This document shows positions 44,941-58,414 of a DNA stretch of 64,000 nt, one piece after another. A model generated the notes under the pieces. That model saw nothing but the letters and a program-made list of their open reading frames with translations, ran no database searches and was not told where the DNA came from. This DNA comes from Cynocephalus volans. Lineage: Eukaryota; Chordata; Mammalia; Dermoptera; Cynocephalidae. The DNA lies in the NCBI RefSeq assembly GCF_027409185.1, contig NC_084462.1:20745577-20809576 (forward strand). The letters are read 5' to 3'. Numbering within the stretch: position 1 is the stretch's first letter; every line of letters begins with the position of its first letter. Both the position numbers and the translations under genes were made by a program.

Positions 44941-47670
44941 GATATGGACAAGATTATTCTAAATTTTATATTTCAGAAAGGAATAGGAACTAGAATGGCA
45001 AAGACCATTTCCAAAAAGAAGAATAAAATGGAAGAAACCCTTGTACCTTATTTCAAGACATTGTATAGCTATAGTAAGAAAGACTGTGTCGCAGACTTCA
45101 TGAATATGACCCCAAAAGCAAGGGACACCAAAGGAAAAATAAACAAATGGGATTATATCAAACTAAAAAGCTTCTGCACAGCAAAAGAAACAATTAACAG
45201 AGTTAAAAGACAACCAACAGAGTGGGAGAAAATATTTGCAAAATATACATCTGAGTAAGGATTAATATCCAGAATATATAAGGAACTGAAACAACTTTAC
45301 AAGAAAAAAACAAGCAACCCAAGTAAAAAATGGGCAAAAGAGCTAAGTAGGCATTTCTCTAAGGAAGATATACAAATGGCCAACAGACATATGAGAAAAT
45401 GCTCCACATCACTCAGCATCCGGGAAATGCAAATCAAAACCACACTGAGATACCATCTAACCCCAGTTAGGATGGCTAAAATCCAAAAGACTCTGAACGA
45501 TAAATGCTGGCGAGGTTGCGGAGAAAAAGGAACTCTCATACATTGTTGGTGGGACTGCAGAATGGTGCGGCCTCTGTGGAAAATGGTATGGAGGTTCCTC
45601 AAACAATTGCAGATAGATCTACCATATGACCCAGCTATCCCACTGCTGGGAATATACCCAGAGGAATGGAAATCAACAAGTCAAAGGTATACCTGTTCCC
45701 CAATGTTCATCGCAGCACTCTTTACAATAGCCAAGAGTTGGAACCAGCCCAAATGTCCATCATCAGATGAGTGGATACGGAAAATGTGGTACATCTACAC
45801 AATACCATACTACTCAGCTATTAAAACGAGTGAAATACTGCCATTTGCAACAACATGGATGGACCTTGAGAGAATTATATTAAGTGAAACAAGTCAGGCA
45901 CAGAAAGAGAAATACCACATGTTCTCAGTTATTGGTGGGAGCTAAAAATTAATATATAAATTCATACACACACACACATACACACACACACAAAACCGGG
46001 CGGGGGGGGGAAGAAGATATAACAACCACAATTACTTGAAGTTGATACGACAAGCAAACAGAGGGGACATTGGTGGCGGGGAGGGGGGTAGGGAGCAGGG
46101 AAGGAGGTTTTGGTGAGGGGCAACAATAATCAGCCACAATGTATATTGACAAAATAAAATTAAAAAAAAAAAAAAAGGAAAGACTGTGTCGTATAGGTGG
46201 AAAGATAGATAATTGAACAGAGAACCCAGAAATATACCCACACAAATATGTGTAACTGGTTTTTGGCAAGGGTGGGGAAACAACTCAAATCTAAGGTCAA
46301 GAGTTTGGATCCCAGTACTGCCCAGCCACAAAAAACAAACATAAACTCAATGGAGGAAAAAAGAGCTTTTTTAGCAAATGGTGGTGGAACAATTGGACAG
46401 CAGAAGTAGAAAACTGAACCTTGACTTAAAGCTCAAAAGGTTAATTGAAAATTAACTCAAAATGTAAAACTGCCTTAAATGTAAAATGTAGAAGTATAAA
46501 ATTAAAAAAAAAATTTAGGAATTGAAAATCTTCAGGATTTAGAAGCAGCTTGTTAGACTTGAAACCAATAGCACAGCCCATAACAGAGAAAATTGATGAA
46601 TTGCACTTGATGAAAATTAAAAACTTTTGCTCTACAAAAGATCCTGTTCAGAGGATCAAAGGACAAAGTACTACTATCTAGAATATATAAAGAACTCTCA
46701 AACTAAACAGTAAATTTGGGCAGTTTTCTACTAAAAATGCAACTACAACGCAACCCAGCAATCATACTCCTAGGTATTTATCCCAGAGAAATGAACCGTT
46801 GTGTCCACACAAACACCTGCGCACAAATGTTCATTGTATCTTTAATTGTAATAGCCCCAAACTTGAAACAACCGAGACATCCTTCAGTGGATGAATAATT
46901 AAACAGACTGAAGTACATCTGTACCATGGAATACAACTCAGCAGTGAAAAGGAACAAACTATTGATACCCCTAACCTCTTGGATCTCTAGGGAGTTGTGC
47001 TAAGTGAAAAAAGCAAGCCCCCAAATTACATACTGTATAATTCCATTTATATAGCCTTCTCCAAATGACAGAATTATACAGAAAGAGAACTAATTAGGGG
47101 CTGCCAGGGGAGCCCCTGGCAGTTAGGACAGTGAGTGTGACTATGTAAGGGTAGGTAGCACCAGGGAATTATTGGTGGTGATGGAATAGGTTTATATCTT
47201 GATCCAGTGATGTTTACAAAAATGTATAGTAAAATGGCATAGACCTATACACACGTTGTATCAATGTCAGTTTTCTGATTTGAGTATTATACTATGGTTA
47301 TGTAAGATGTCATCATTGGGGGAAATTGGGTAAATGGTACTTGGAACCTCTGTGTACTGTCTTCCCAATTTTCTGTTAATCTCTGATTATTTTGAAATAA
47401 AAATCAAAGGAATCCCATTATGTAATTGCAATAAAAGCACATTCTGTTGAGTGAAAAATCCAGACACGAGAGAGTACTGCATAATTCCAATTTTATGAAA
47501 CTTTAGAAAAGACAAGTCGAATCTTAGGCACAAAAAGCAGATTAGTGGCTTCATAGAGCCAGGGTAGTTACACGGTCATATAAATTTTCCAAAAGTCATC
47601 AAAATGTGCACAGAAAACAAATGATTGTTGTTATTTATATTATTTCTTAATCAAGTTGATTTTTAAAACA
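44941..47670 (+). mobile_element. Old L1M fragment, unit 2, interrupted by younger L1
   Basis: Copy of 20030-21270. It includes about 380 bases of L1M tail (about 46747-47120) missing from unit 1, and is split by the L1 at 45091-46177. The SINE remnant is at about 46285-46330. Confidence 0.75.
45091..46177 (+). mobile_element. Younger 5'-truncated LINE-1, unit 2 only
   Basis: This is a nearly undamaged L1 ORF2 C-terminal part. The first segment ends at a stop near 45257; a second open segment runs 45376-45945 and ends at the natural ORF2 stop. Zn-knuckle-like [18 protein letters not shown] lies near 45508. A 3'UTR with CA and G-rich tracts and an A-rich tail (46162-46176) follows. GAAAGACTGTGTC duplicates flank it (45078-45090 and 46178-46190). 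Unit 1 has the empty site at about 20150-20161. Confidence 0.92.
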
Positions 47671-48285
47671 AAACAAAAAATGACTTTTCTAAATTAGTTG
47701 TGTATCCATTGGCATATAGCAATGGCTGGCATTCTCTCCTCCTTCCTTTTGGTAATGCAACCCCTAATATTGTTTTCAACTTTGGTTACAGTTGGTGTGG
47801 CATATGATGAATTAAAGCTAAAGACATTTGAGAGAAAAGAGTCTGAGTAATCACTGAATCGTTTTCTTAAAGGCAAGGGCACTGATCCTGGAATTCCTCT
47901 TTTCCTCCTGCCCCCTCGGTGGTGAAGAGTGACAAACCTCAACAGTCATCTTGGACCCAGAGATGGGAGCCACCTGTCAAGAGCAGCAGAGCCAAGCCAT
48001 CCAACGGTGACCCTGGTTGGCTTCGTGAGAGAATGATTTCCCTTTTACCATTGCACTGTCACGTGAGGTAGGAAGAAGTCTCCATTTTGGTTGAACTGCT
48101 GTATTTTGGAGTCTCCCTGTTTCGTCATTATCCAACACATTAATGCATTACACTCTACTCATCAGCAGGGCACGAGAGTGTTCATTTCCCACACCTTCCA
48201 TGACACTGAATATTGTCAAACATATTAAATATTATGAAAAGAAGAGCCTATTGCTGTGGTTATAATATTGCTGGCCATTACTAAA
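47671..48285. other. Unassigned sequence, unit 2
   Basis: Collinear with 21271-21886. It contains no recognised gene. Confidence 0.45.
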
Positions 48286-48477
48286 TGCAGTGGATCGAAT
48301 GGCCCCCCAAAGTCACTGAAGTTTAATCCCCTCCGTAAGTGTTGAGGGTTGGAAATCCTATTACGATCATTGAAGATGGGGTCTTGAAGAGGTGATTAGA
48401 CTGTAAGGACCATGCCGTAGTTCATGAGCATGGTTGTGAGGGCTTTAAAAGGAGTGTACATGAGCGTCTCTCTCTCT

Positions 48478-48508
<31 letters not shown>

Positions 48509-48737
48509 TGTCTCTCTCTCTCTCTCTCAATCTCTCTCTCTCTCTCTCTCTGCTCCACCATTTCTACTACGTGAGATCCCTGAGTCACTGTCACCACCTT
48601 CAAAGCCTTTGCCAGGTGTGTTCCCTGGACTTTGGACTTCCCAGCCTCTGAAAGTGTAAGAGGTAACTTTTATTTTCTTAATAATTCACCCAGTTTGAGG
48701 CATTTATGTTATAAGCAACAGAAATGAATTAATACAG
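48286..48737 (+). mobile_element. MaLR LTR with expanded CT repeat, unit 2
   Basis: Copy of 21887-22300. The CT/TCTG tract (about 48467-48551) is longer than in unit 1. Confidence 0.8.
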
Positions 48738-48742
48738 TTAAG

Positions 48743-49142
48743 TGTTATGGACTAAATAGTATCCCCCCAAAATTCATATGTTCAAGCCCTAACCCCAATG
48801 GGACTGTATTTGGAGATGGGGTCTTTAAGGAGGTATTTAAGGTTAAATGAGGTCATAACAGTGGGGCCTTGATCTGATAGAAATGGTTCCCTTGTAAGAA
48901 GAGGAAGAGAGACCAGAACTCTCACTCTCTCCTGTGCTCCTGCACAGACGGAAGGCCTCATGAGGACACAGCAAGGAGGTGGATGTCTGCAAACCAGGAA
49001 GAGAGGCTTCACCAGAAACCAACCCTGCCAGCACCTTGATCTTGGACTTCCAGCGTTCATCACTGTGAGAAAATGAATATCTACTAGTTAAGCCGCACAC
49101 CCTATGGTATTTTGTTATGACAGCCCCAGCGGACTAATACAG
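48743..49142 (+). mobile_element. MLT1-type MaLR LTR, unit 2
   Basis: Copy of 22306-22705. Confidence 0.82.
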
Positions 49143-49266
49143 TAAGGCTCAGATATTTTCCATATATATCAGACGCTTACCCCTTCTTAATTGTAATTCC
49201 TGGGTTCATATTCCGTGCTATTTTTCTTTTTTCTTTGTTTTTTCCCCCTTATTTATTTCTCATATT

Positions 49267-49283
49267 AGAAATGGCATACCCTT
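49267..49283. other. Empty site of the RRAGA retrocopy
   Basis: AGAAATGGCATACCCTT occurs once here, at the collinear position in unit 2. The flanks match both sides of the unit 1 insertion (CTCATATT before, GAAAAATGTG after), so unit 2 shows the pre-insertion state. Confidence 0.88.
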
Positions 49284-50635
49284 GAAAAATGTGTTATAAT
49301 TAAATTTTCCAGTATCATTTGTGTTTTGACTTGGTTAAAATGGTCCTTTCTTCACATCAAAATTTAAAAGTTTTACAGAATTAAAACTATGTATCTTTTC
49401 TTTTGGGGCACTTGGATTTTCTGATTTCTATATTTCTCTAGAATCTACCCCTACATAGATGTTCTACAAGTTTTATTCTGCCAGGAGGCCATAATGTCTG
49501 GAAATGTAAATTATATAATTATAAAGCCTGGAAATAAAATGTCATTATGTGTTTGTTTTTTAAAACAGGATTCTAGCTGCAGCACTCTAATCTCTGCCTC
49601 CATCTTTACAAGAGATGGAGGTATTTACAGGTGAGGGTAGCTGAACAACCAGAGCAGGCACTTTGGTCACGAGGAAGAAGAGCACAGCCACAGAGAAGCA
49701 GGAGCATCTTGGGCAAGAAGCTGAATGGATGGGAGTAGCTGCAGAGACAGGTGCCCTGAAGTTTCCTGCTGGACTCCTTTGTTTCACTCCTATCATTTCT
49801 TCCTAATTTCTCAGTGTTTCATCTTCATAAAGCTCCTTCCTCTTGCTTGTTCCCACTCTTAAACCATCCCAGATGCCCGCTGCAGTTCCATCCATTACAG
49901 CCACTATTTCCTGGGCATCCCATTCATCTTCACAAGTCCTGTAGCATGATTCTTTTCCTCCGCTCATGAAATTCTGGATGCCCAATTATGTGCCGTAGTT
50001 TCGGTTTTCCCATCTGATCCACTGTGTGAGTTATGATCCCATCACACCCTTGATTCCTGTTACGCTCCTACTTTTCCAGCTTCTCACCATACAGTTTCAC
50101 CTTCTCCCACCCCTCTATTCTCTGGGACATCCAGCTGCTCCCAGCCCCATGCTGCAGCCTCCAGGGCCACTGCCTCCCTAGCTTGGCTTGGCCTCCACAT
50201 GCAGTTCTTTAGGATCTTCAGTTCAGGAAGCTTGGCCGCTCTGACTCTCCCACGTTCCTCTTCTCCTAGTAGTTCCTGCTGTCTCCCTTTGGAAGTCCAT
50301 ATCCTTCCATCATCAGAACATTTCTCCCAAGCAGCTCCCTGGATTGATTTTCCCTGGAGGCTAGTCAGTGTCGTCCAGCCTCTCTCCCGTTCTCAGCTGG
50401 CCCATTCTCTTTGCCTTGGGAGTCACTTGAGCTTCATCCCCTTCTCAGCAGCCTCAGTTTCCCCTTCTCCCCAGCTGGGTCAGTCCTCTTCTCAGGCTTC
50501 TCTCTGCCTCTGAGCCAGTCCCACAGTGTTCTGTTCCAGGGTCCCTAAGCTCTGCCAACCCTCCTCCTGTCCTCTGTGGCCAGGCCATCTGTTTCCTTGC
50601 CTGGTTTGTCACTGCTTCATGGTTGGCATCCAAAT
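49284..50635. other. Unassigned sequence across the unit 2/3 boundary
   Basis: Collinear with 24577-25930. It contains no recognised gene. Confidence 0.5.
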
Positions 50636-50861
50636 TAGTCCATTTCTGTTGCTTATAACAAAATACCTGGGACTGGGTAATTTATAAAAAAACAAAATCT
50701 ATTGCTTATGGTTTCAGAGGCTGGGAAGTCCAAAGTCCAGGGAGCACTTTTGGTGAAGGTCTTCTTTGGTGGTGCCTTTACAACAATGGCAGAAAATGGC
50801 AGAGCAGAGAGAGAGCTAGTTCCTCGTGCACTCTCCTTTTAAAGCCCTCAGAACCATGCCT
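50636..50861 (-). mobile_element. Antisense MaLR-type LTR fragment, unit 3
   Basis: Copy of 1015-1240. Confidence 0.65.
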
Positions 50862-51720
50862 AGTGGAGCTGTGAGAGCAGGACCGCCATGGAAACCCCAG
50901 AATTGTAGAGCTACCAGTATGCAGTGCCAGCCTGCGAGAGCTGAAGCATCACCTAAGAAAGTCGTGGGAGGGGAGCTGCCGGAGGACTTGGGGCCCTAAC
51001 CCTCACACCTGCATGCAGAAGATATCGAACATGGAGTCAAGGTATGTGATTTGCCAGCTTTGAGATTTAGTGCCTGCCCTGCTGGGTTTAGGACTTGTTT
51101 GGGACCTGTTACCACTTTCTTTTGGCCTACTCTTCCCTTTTTGAACGGGAATACGTACCCCCTGCTTGTCCCACCATTGTATCTTGAAAGTAGATAACTT
51201 GTTTTAGATTTCATAGATGGGACGACTTTGAATAACTTTGGACTTTTGAGTTGAAACCAGTTAAAACTTTGGAGTTGATATGAATCTATTTGTATGTGAA
51301 AAGGACGTGAGTTTCGGGGAGCCAGGGGTGGAATGCCTTGGGTTAAATGTCCCCCCAAAACTTAATCCCCACTGTAACTGTTGAGGGTGGTAAACTCTGT
51401 TATGGTAATTGAAAGGTGGGGCCTTGAAGAGGTGATTAGCTTGCAAGACCATGCCCTACTGAATTGATGAATAATAGTGGTCAGGGGCGTGATTCTGAGC
51501 ACGTTACAAGGAGTGTGCATGAGGAACTCTCTCTCTGCTGTGCCATTTTCTGCCATGTGAGACTCCTGGGTCACTGTTATCACCACCAAGACCCTCGCCA
51601 GGTGTGTTCCCTGGAGTTTGGACGTCCCAGCCCCTAAAGCTGTGAGCAGTAAATTTTGTTTTCTTACAAAGTGCCCAGTTCCAATAGTTCGTTGAAAGCA
51701 ACAGAGGCAGACTAATACAG
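50862..51720 (+). mobile_element. MaLR 3' internal + LTR, unit 3
   Basis: Copy of 1241-2137. It has a single copy of the 31-base repeat (51538-51568). It keeps LTR bases GAGGAACTCTCTCTCTGCTG (about 51520-51539) that units 1 and 2 lack, so it looks closest to the original LTR. Confidence 0.77.
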
Positions 51721-52392
51721 CGTCCATCACCTTGTTTCCTGGGCGACTCTTTTCATTCAGCTCATCCCTCACCTTAGCTGCTCTTCTTTCTTCACCTGCC
51801 CTCACCTGCAGTCCTGTGGAGACCCAGATCTTCTTATGTTCATGCAAATTCCTATGTGTCTCATCAGTGATACCTGTTCCCAAGCTGCTTCCATCAGACT
51901 GTTCCTCCTCTTTGTTTGTATCTGTTTCCATACCTGCTGAACTATTCTCCACGTTAGTACTCCACCTGCACCCACTTCTGAGTGCTGTCCTCTCCTGGAG
52001 CCATCTCCATCAGGTGCAGCTGTCCCTGTGGCCCCTCCCACTGGTTTTGCTGTGTGTGGTTACTCGGTGCTCATCGGCTGATCTCACTGATCCTACCGGC
52101 ACCCTTCCCCACCACACAAACGTACTTTTTTCTTCGTCTTCTCTGCACTCCGTTGCTCACCTGACACTAGCTGCTCCTATGCCTAGATCCTCTCTCCTCT
52201 GCCACCTTTCTCGGATCTTCTAAGCTGTTTCAGTTGCCCATGTGCACCCCCAAGTTTCAATCCTTCCCATTTCTTTGGCTTCTCCTGTCTTCTTGTGTCG
52301 TAGGTCTGTCCTAAAGTGTCCCTGCATCTTCACCTGTTCACCTTCCCTGACTGCCGAGCTCTGACAGATCTCCCAACTGTGGCTGTACGAAG

Positions 52393-55300
52393 TGTTGTAT
52401 AAAGAATAATTTGTCTGGTCGTTGTCTCTGGCTCCTGGAGGGATCCTCTAAATCCTTGGAATTTTCTGGGTGATAGGAGTGTCTGTTACTCATGGTGGGC
52501 CCCTTGGACTACACCTGAGTTTATGCTAACCAGGTGAGTTAGCATGGGGGGCACACCAAAAAGATGAGCCATGTGATTAGAGGGTTGCAGCTTTGAGCCA
52601 TGTGATGTCAGCCCAACCTCCAGGAAGGAGAGTGGGGGCTGGAGATTGAGTTCAGTCACATGGCTGATGATTGAATCAACCATGCCTATGTAATGAAACC
52701 CCAATAAAAACTCTGCACATGTACTATGGATTGAATTGCATCCCCTAAAGTTTAATATAATAGAAACTTAATTCCCACCGTGGCACTGTTAAGAAGGTGG
52801 GAAATCCTATTATGGCAATTGAAAAGTTGGGCCTTTAGGAGACAATTCGATTGTGAGGTCTGTGCCCTCATGAATGGATCGATCCATGCATGAAGTAATG
52901 GGCACGGTCCGGATGGCTTTCAAAAAAGAGTAAGGAGTTAGCTCTTTCTTTTGATTTATTTATTTTTTTTGAATTGAAACATAATTGATTGTACATATCT
53001 GGGGGTACAGCATTGGATATCAATACCCATGTGCAATATGTGGTGCTCACAATAGTATAATTAGGATATGCAGTATTACACAATGTCATCACTGTTTGTG
53101 GCCCTTTACCAATTACTCTCTAATCCACCTCCCACTCCCCCTTTTCCCCCTCCCGCTCCCCTTTTCACATCTCTGGTAACCTCAGTTCTGTTGTCTCCTT
53201 TTGAAAGTTCAATGAATTATTGTGATTGTTGTATCTTTCTTTCCTTTTTTACATTTTTCATACATCTATTTGGTTGTTTTGGATTTTTTTTGTTTTTCAG
53301 CTCCACTTATAAGTGAGGACATGCAGTATTTCTCTTTCTGTGCCTAGCTTATTTCACTTAACATAATTTTCTCTAGTCCATCCATGTTGCTATGAATGGC
53401 AGGATTTCATTCTTTTTACGGCAATGTAGTATTCCATTGTGTATATCCTTATCCGGTCATCTGTCAATGGACATTTAGTGTGGCCCCTGTAAATAGAGCT
53501 ACATGAACATGGGAGTGCAGGTATCCCTTTGCCATGATGATTTCCATTCCACTGGGTATATACGGCAGTGGGATTGCTGGATGATATGGCAGTTCTATCT
53601 GTACTTGTTGGAAGAACCTCCATACTGTTTTCCATAATGGCTGCACTAATTTACAGTCCCACCAACAGTGTAGGAGGGTTTCTCTTTCTCTGCATCCTCT
53701 CCAGCATTTGTGGTTCTCTCTCTTCTTGATAGTAGCTAATCTTACTGGGGTGTGTCATTTTGATTTGCATTTCCCTGGTGCTGAGTGATGTTGAGCATCT
53801 TTTCATGTGTCTGGTGGCCATTTGTATATCTTTCTTTAAGAAATGCCTGTTAAGCTCATTTGCCCAATTTTTAATTGGGTTCCTTGTTTCTTTAATGTTA
53901 AGCTGTTTGAGTTTCTTGTGTATTTTGGATATCAATCCCTTGTCGGATGTATAGTTTGCATGTGTTTTCTCTCATTCCGTAGGTTGCCGTTCCACTCCGT
54001 TAATTCTTTCTTTTGTTGTTCAGAAGCCTTTTAGTTTGGTACAATCGCATTTGTTCATTTGTCATTTGTTGCCCGTGCTTTTGGGGTCTTTTTCGTGAAG
54101 TCATTGTCCAGTCCTACTTCCTGAAGTGCTTTCCCTGTGTTTTCTTCTAACCACTCCTATTTAACACAGTTTTAGAAGTACTATCCAGAACAATCAGGGA
54201 AGAGGAAGAAAGAAAGGGCATCTCGATTGGAAAAGACAAAGTCAGGCTGTCGTTGTTTGCAGATGACATGATCCTGTATATAGGAAAACCTAAAGATGCT
54301 ACAAAAAAAGACTCTTGTAGCTGAGAAACAATTTCAGTAAAGTTGCAGGATACAAAATCAACATGTGAAAATCAGTAGCATTTTTATACTCCCACAGTGA
54401 ACTAGCAGAAAAAGAAGTCAAGAAAGCAAACGCGTTTACAGTAGTCACCAAAAAATGAAATAACTAGGAATAAATTTAAGCAAGCAGCTGAAAGACCTTT
54501 AGAATGAGAACTACAAATCACTGCTGAAAGAAATTAAAAAGGACATAAAAAGATGGAAAGACATTCCATGCTCTTAAATTGGAAGAATTAACATTATGAA
54601 AATGGCCGTACTACCCAAAGCCATCTATGGATTCAATGCAATCCCCATCAAAATCCCAATGACATTCCTCACAGAAATAGAAAAACTAATTTTAACGTTC
54701 ATAGGGAACAACAAAGGAATCCTGAGCCAAAAATGATAATAATGGTAAAACCAGAGGCATTACACTACCGGAATCCAAATGATACTACAAAGCTGTGTTA
54801 ACCAAAACAGCATGGTACTGGCATAAAAACAGACACTTGGACAAATGGAACAGAACAGAGGACCTGGAAATCAACCCGCATACTTACAAGCACAGGATCT
54901 TCAAGAAAGGCACCAAGAACATACACTGGGGAAAAGACTGTGCCTCTTCAATAAATGGTGCTGGGAAAACTGGATAGCCATTATTTAGAAGAATGAAACT
55001 AGACGTGTGCCTCTCAACATATCCCAAAATCAACTCAAAATGGATTAAAGGCTTAAAAATAAATGTAGTGTTAGCTCTCTCTTGCCACACTGTTTTGCCA
55101 TGTGGCACCCTGCGTTTCTGTGAAGGGTCAGCACCCATCCACAAAGCCCTCACTAGTTGTTTTTCTTGGGCGTTGGACATCTCAGCCTCTGAAAAGGTAA
55201 GAAATAAATTTTGTTTCCTTATAAATTACCCACTTTTAGGTCTTCTGTTATAAGCAACTGAAACAGTCCAATACAACATGAAAACTCAGGTGATTTTCCC

Positions 55301-55627
55301 TGGCTGGTGATACACATCATTGTGCTGGGAGGCTGATGTATCCTGATGACTCAGAAGGTTTGTGTTTGGGACCCTGCCAACCCACACTTCTCCTTTTTGG
55401 CTGGCCATGATTTTTGTTTTCTTTTTTTTGTGTGTAATAAAAGTGTACATATCATGCTTTCCTGAATCTCGTTAAGTTGTTCTAGAGAATTATCAAATCT
55501 GAGAGGGGTATGGGAGTCCCCAAATTTGTAGCCAGTTGGTGAGAAGTGCATATGGCCTGGGGACTCCTGAACTTGTAGCGAAGGCAGTCTAGTGGGGGGC
55601 CTGTGGCCTTAACCTGTGACATTGACC
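52393..55627 (+). mobile_element. Old ERV-type LTR with nested MaLR LTR and L1, unit 3
   Basis: The third copy of the nest: MaLR LTR halves 52724-52945 and 55070-55277, L1 52946-55069 with GTTAGCTCT at both ends. The preceding 51721-52392 is unassigned. Confidence 0.75.
52946..55069 (-). mobile_element. LINE-1 3' end with 5' inversion, unit 3
   Basis: Copy of 3364-5502. It shares the 18-base deletion with unit 2. Confidence 0.88.
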
Positions 55628-57012
55628 GAACTTCATTATTACAATTGCATTGCAGGTGCCTGTCTTTAATAGTTTCTACCTGGATAGGAACTTTCATCTC
55701 CTCAGTTGCTGCATGCACGTCACTGCACTCAGTCTCCACTACATCCGTCAAACTTCAAGCTCATTGTATACTTCAGCCTTTCCCGGGTCCTTAACGTTGT
55801 TCCCTTTTTTCTCAAACCCTATCCACATCTCCTCAGTGGCTCTTTTTCCTCAGAAGCTTACTGCCCTGTGGTTTGTCTCTCGTTGGTTTGTCTTGCTTCT
55901 CGCTGCTCCTTTCCGCAGCTGCTCACGTATGTTCTGATGCTTCCATTTCCCGAGATGCTTTTCTCTAGTAACTCAGTATTCATGTTATTAGCTCTTTCCT
56001 CTCCAAGCCTATCTCACTTAACAGCTTTAGCCCTTCCTATCATCTCATTTTTCTCAGAAATTTCTCTAACACCCTCATTGATTTTTGGTTGTTTCTATTT
56101 CATCACATGCTCTGGATTTTCTTTCCATTACATAAAATTGGAATTTGAGGTTGTGAAAAAGACTCCCATTATAATATAAGTAGCAAACACCACCTTTGCC
56201 TGTGTGTTCCCTTGCCTTGGACTATTTCCAGGAATGCATCTCTTGTTGAGACACCTTTCCTTTATTTAAAATTTTGGATTGTTATTCAGGCGCCCATACA
56301 GTTTCCTTCCGTCTTTCTACTCTTCCTAGTTTTTCTCCCTCACTATTTTCCCCTGGTTTCCTGCTTTAAGAGTCTAGCTTAAGATCTGCCTCTTGTAATT
56401 TTTGCTACATGAAAAATAATTCAGGATTCTTTTTCAGACTTAAGGAATTTGGTCAAATAACCAGCATCCCATTAAGGAATAATATCACTTGACGGCGAAC
56501 AAGCAATCTAGACTGATGTGATCACACGCATTGTAAAGGTGAGAAGACTTTTGATTTTTATTATATTTCTTCGAGTTACATTGCACTGTCCTCTTTAAAA
56601 ATACATAAGACATGTCCTGTTTTAAAACACAGGTCCATTTTAAAATAAGGCAATTTTAAAAATTAAGTGGAATTCTCCCAGTTTAATAATGAAGACTAAA
56701 CATGAAATAAAAATTTCTATGTGGAAGAATTTGGGGGAACCCCCCCCGCCTGTACATATAATAGATAAATTATGCAAGTATAATAGATAAAAAGACAAAA
56801 ACCTCTCTTAAGAATGAAAACAAAATTGTATTTATGGACATAACAGCTAGAACACCCATCACGAAACTTCATATATACAGCATGTTTTCAAAACTATAAC
56901 TATTTCAAAACTTTTTACAATAAATACAGTAATAATTCTATGGCCATCATTTTCAAAATATACCAATAAAATTTATGTTATCTATTAAGCTATATATTAT
57001 AATCGTATGGCT
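55628..57012. other. Unassigned sequence, unit 3
   Basis: Collinear with 6061-7444. It contains no recognised gene. Confidence 0.45.
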
Positions 57013-57132
57013 CTAGTTTTGTATGTTCAAAGTCATTTCATCCCGATCTGAGCCTCTACACTCCACTTTCACATGGTCCTCGTATATAACAAAGAGACCT
57101 CCAACGTCTGCATCTCCCCTGGGCCCAGTGAT
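57013..57132 (-). other. Candidate terminal exon, unit 3
   Basis: This is the third copy of the candidate exon. Acceptor, frame and stop are intact, and it carries the same Pro change as unit 2. Recent duplication alone can explain the open frame, so three intact copies add little evidence for coding. Confidence 0.33.
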
Positions 57133-58369
57133 CTGGAAGTAAGAGAGAGACAATGTCAGACTTCAAGGAGGCAGTTCTCTTAGACATGAAGATTATTCAC
57201 ATTCTAAATCAATCCTAACCAAAGTTGAGACTGACTACTAAACCCAATTTAATGTCTGACCCTTTATTGTCAACCCGAATCCTAACCATCATTCTCAGTT
57301 GTGATTCTTGGACCCAGAATCACTCAGTACACTTAAGGTCATGCCCAGTAGCCTGCTTTATAGCAAGGACGTTAAGTGATTCTGCTCAGGGAGTGGGACA
57401 TACTTGGAGAATGCGGTTTTGGACTTAACTCATACCTTGGTCCTTTTGTGTTACTTAAAACCTGAATTTCTAACCGTGCTAGAAACATCACTAACATGTC
57501 AACATCATGAGACCAGAAGCCTAATCCCTAATCCTAACCTCTAATGTTTAACCACAATGCTTAGCCCTAAACGTGGCTAGTTGTGCAAGATTTGAACCAA
57601 ATCTTTGCTTAATCCTCTGCCCAAAGCAATAACTCTAATGTGTCAATCGTAATCAGCCACTAAGAAGTTAGTTTTTCTTAACCTTTGATTGGTCGAATAA
57701 AGTGCCTTGACCGTAAACTTCAGGGGGCAAAGGTGTAATTGTACAAGTGGAAAAACTGGTCCAGAAGTATTAGTCAGGGGACAGCAAGAATTTGCAAGCG
57801 ATCTGGCCATGAGCAATTTGTTTGAGAGCAAATTTGGATGAAAATATAATTATCATTTATCTTTCCTTATTGAATTTGCAAACTGTTCCATCTAATATCC
57901 TATTCCTAAACATTTATTTTGTTATGTATAAATCCCTCTAGTTGGTATTCCTGAGGGATGAAAGGTCAAAAATGAATTAAAAAGAGAAAGAAAAAACACA
58001 ATGTATGGAGGGAAATGGAAATTTACAGCTGAAGGGTATTTACTTTTGACAAAAGTCAACATTTTATCAAAGCTATCATTTGGGCCCAACTGCTTTGGGT
58101 TAAAGGATTTTCGCCAGATCCGTGCCTGTGTGACACTGGCTGAGCAGCCTCCCTGGCTTCCAGCACATCTTACTGAGGTTGCGCCTCTGTCTGGTTAACG
58201 TGTGGCTGTGGAGCTGATGGGGAGGGTCTGCTGCTTGCACCTGGCCGGCCACTTCACAATGCAAATAAGGCTGATGTGGGCAGAGGGTGGATGAAAGTGG
58301 GCCAAGCAACCACATTTCCTAAATAGACAAGAAATCATTCTATCCATACCCTGGAGGACACAGACGTAC
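57133..58369. other. Downstream region of SPDYE copy 3
   Basis: Collinear with 7565-8805, with a 4-base deletion near 58158 in the CCTCCCTGGCTGGC run. It contains no recognised gene. Confidence 0.5.
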
Positions 58370-58414
58370 CTTCCTTCAGGCCGATGACCTCGGGCCTCCA
58401 TGGTCCCCAGAGCT

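Larger units (their letters stand above)
24913..49620. repeat. Tandem segmental duplication, unit 2
   Basis: This is the only unit bounded on both sides by another copy. It is collinear with unit 1 at an offset of about 24866-24916 through the SPDYE gene. It has a private L1 insertion (45091-46177) and a private 17-base insertion near 38971. It lacks about 350 bases found in unit 1 at 15026-15378. It has the empty site for the unit 1 retrocopy at 49267-49283. Confidence 0.95.

Noticed and set aside
45376-45945. 189-codon frame as a host gene
   Set aside because: It is the L1 ORF2 C-terminus, inside an element with target duplications and an A tail.
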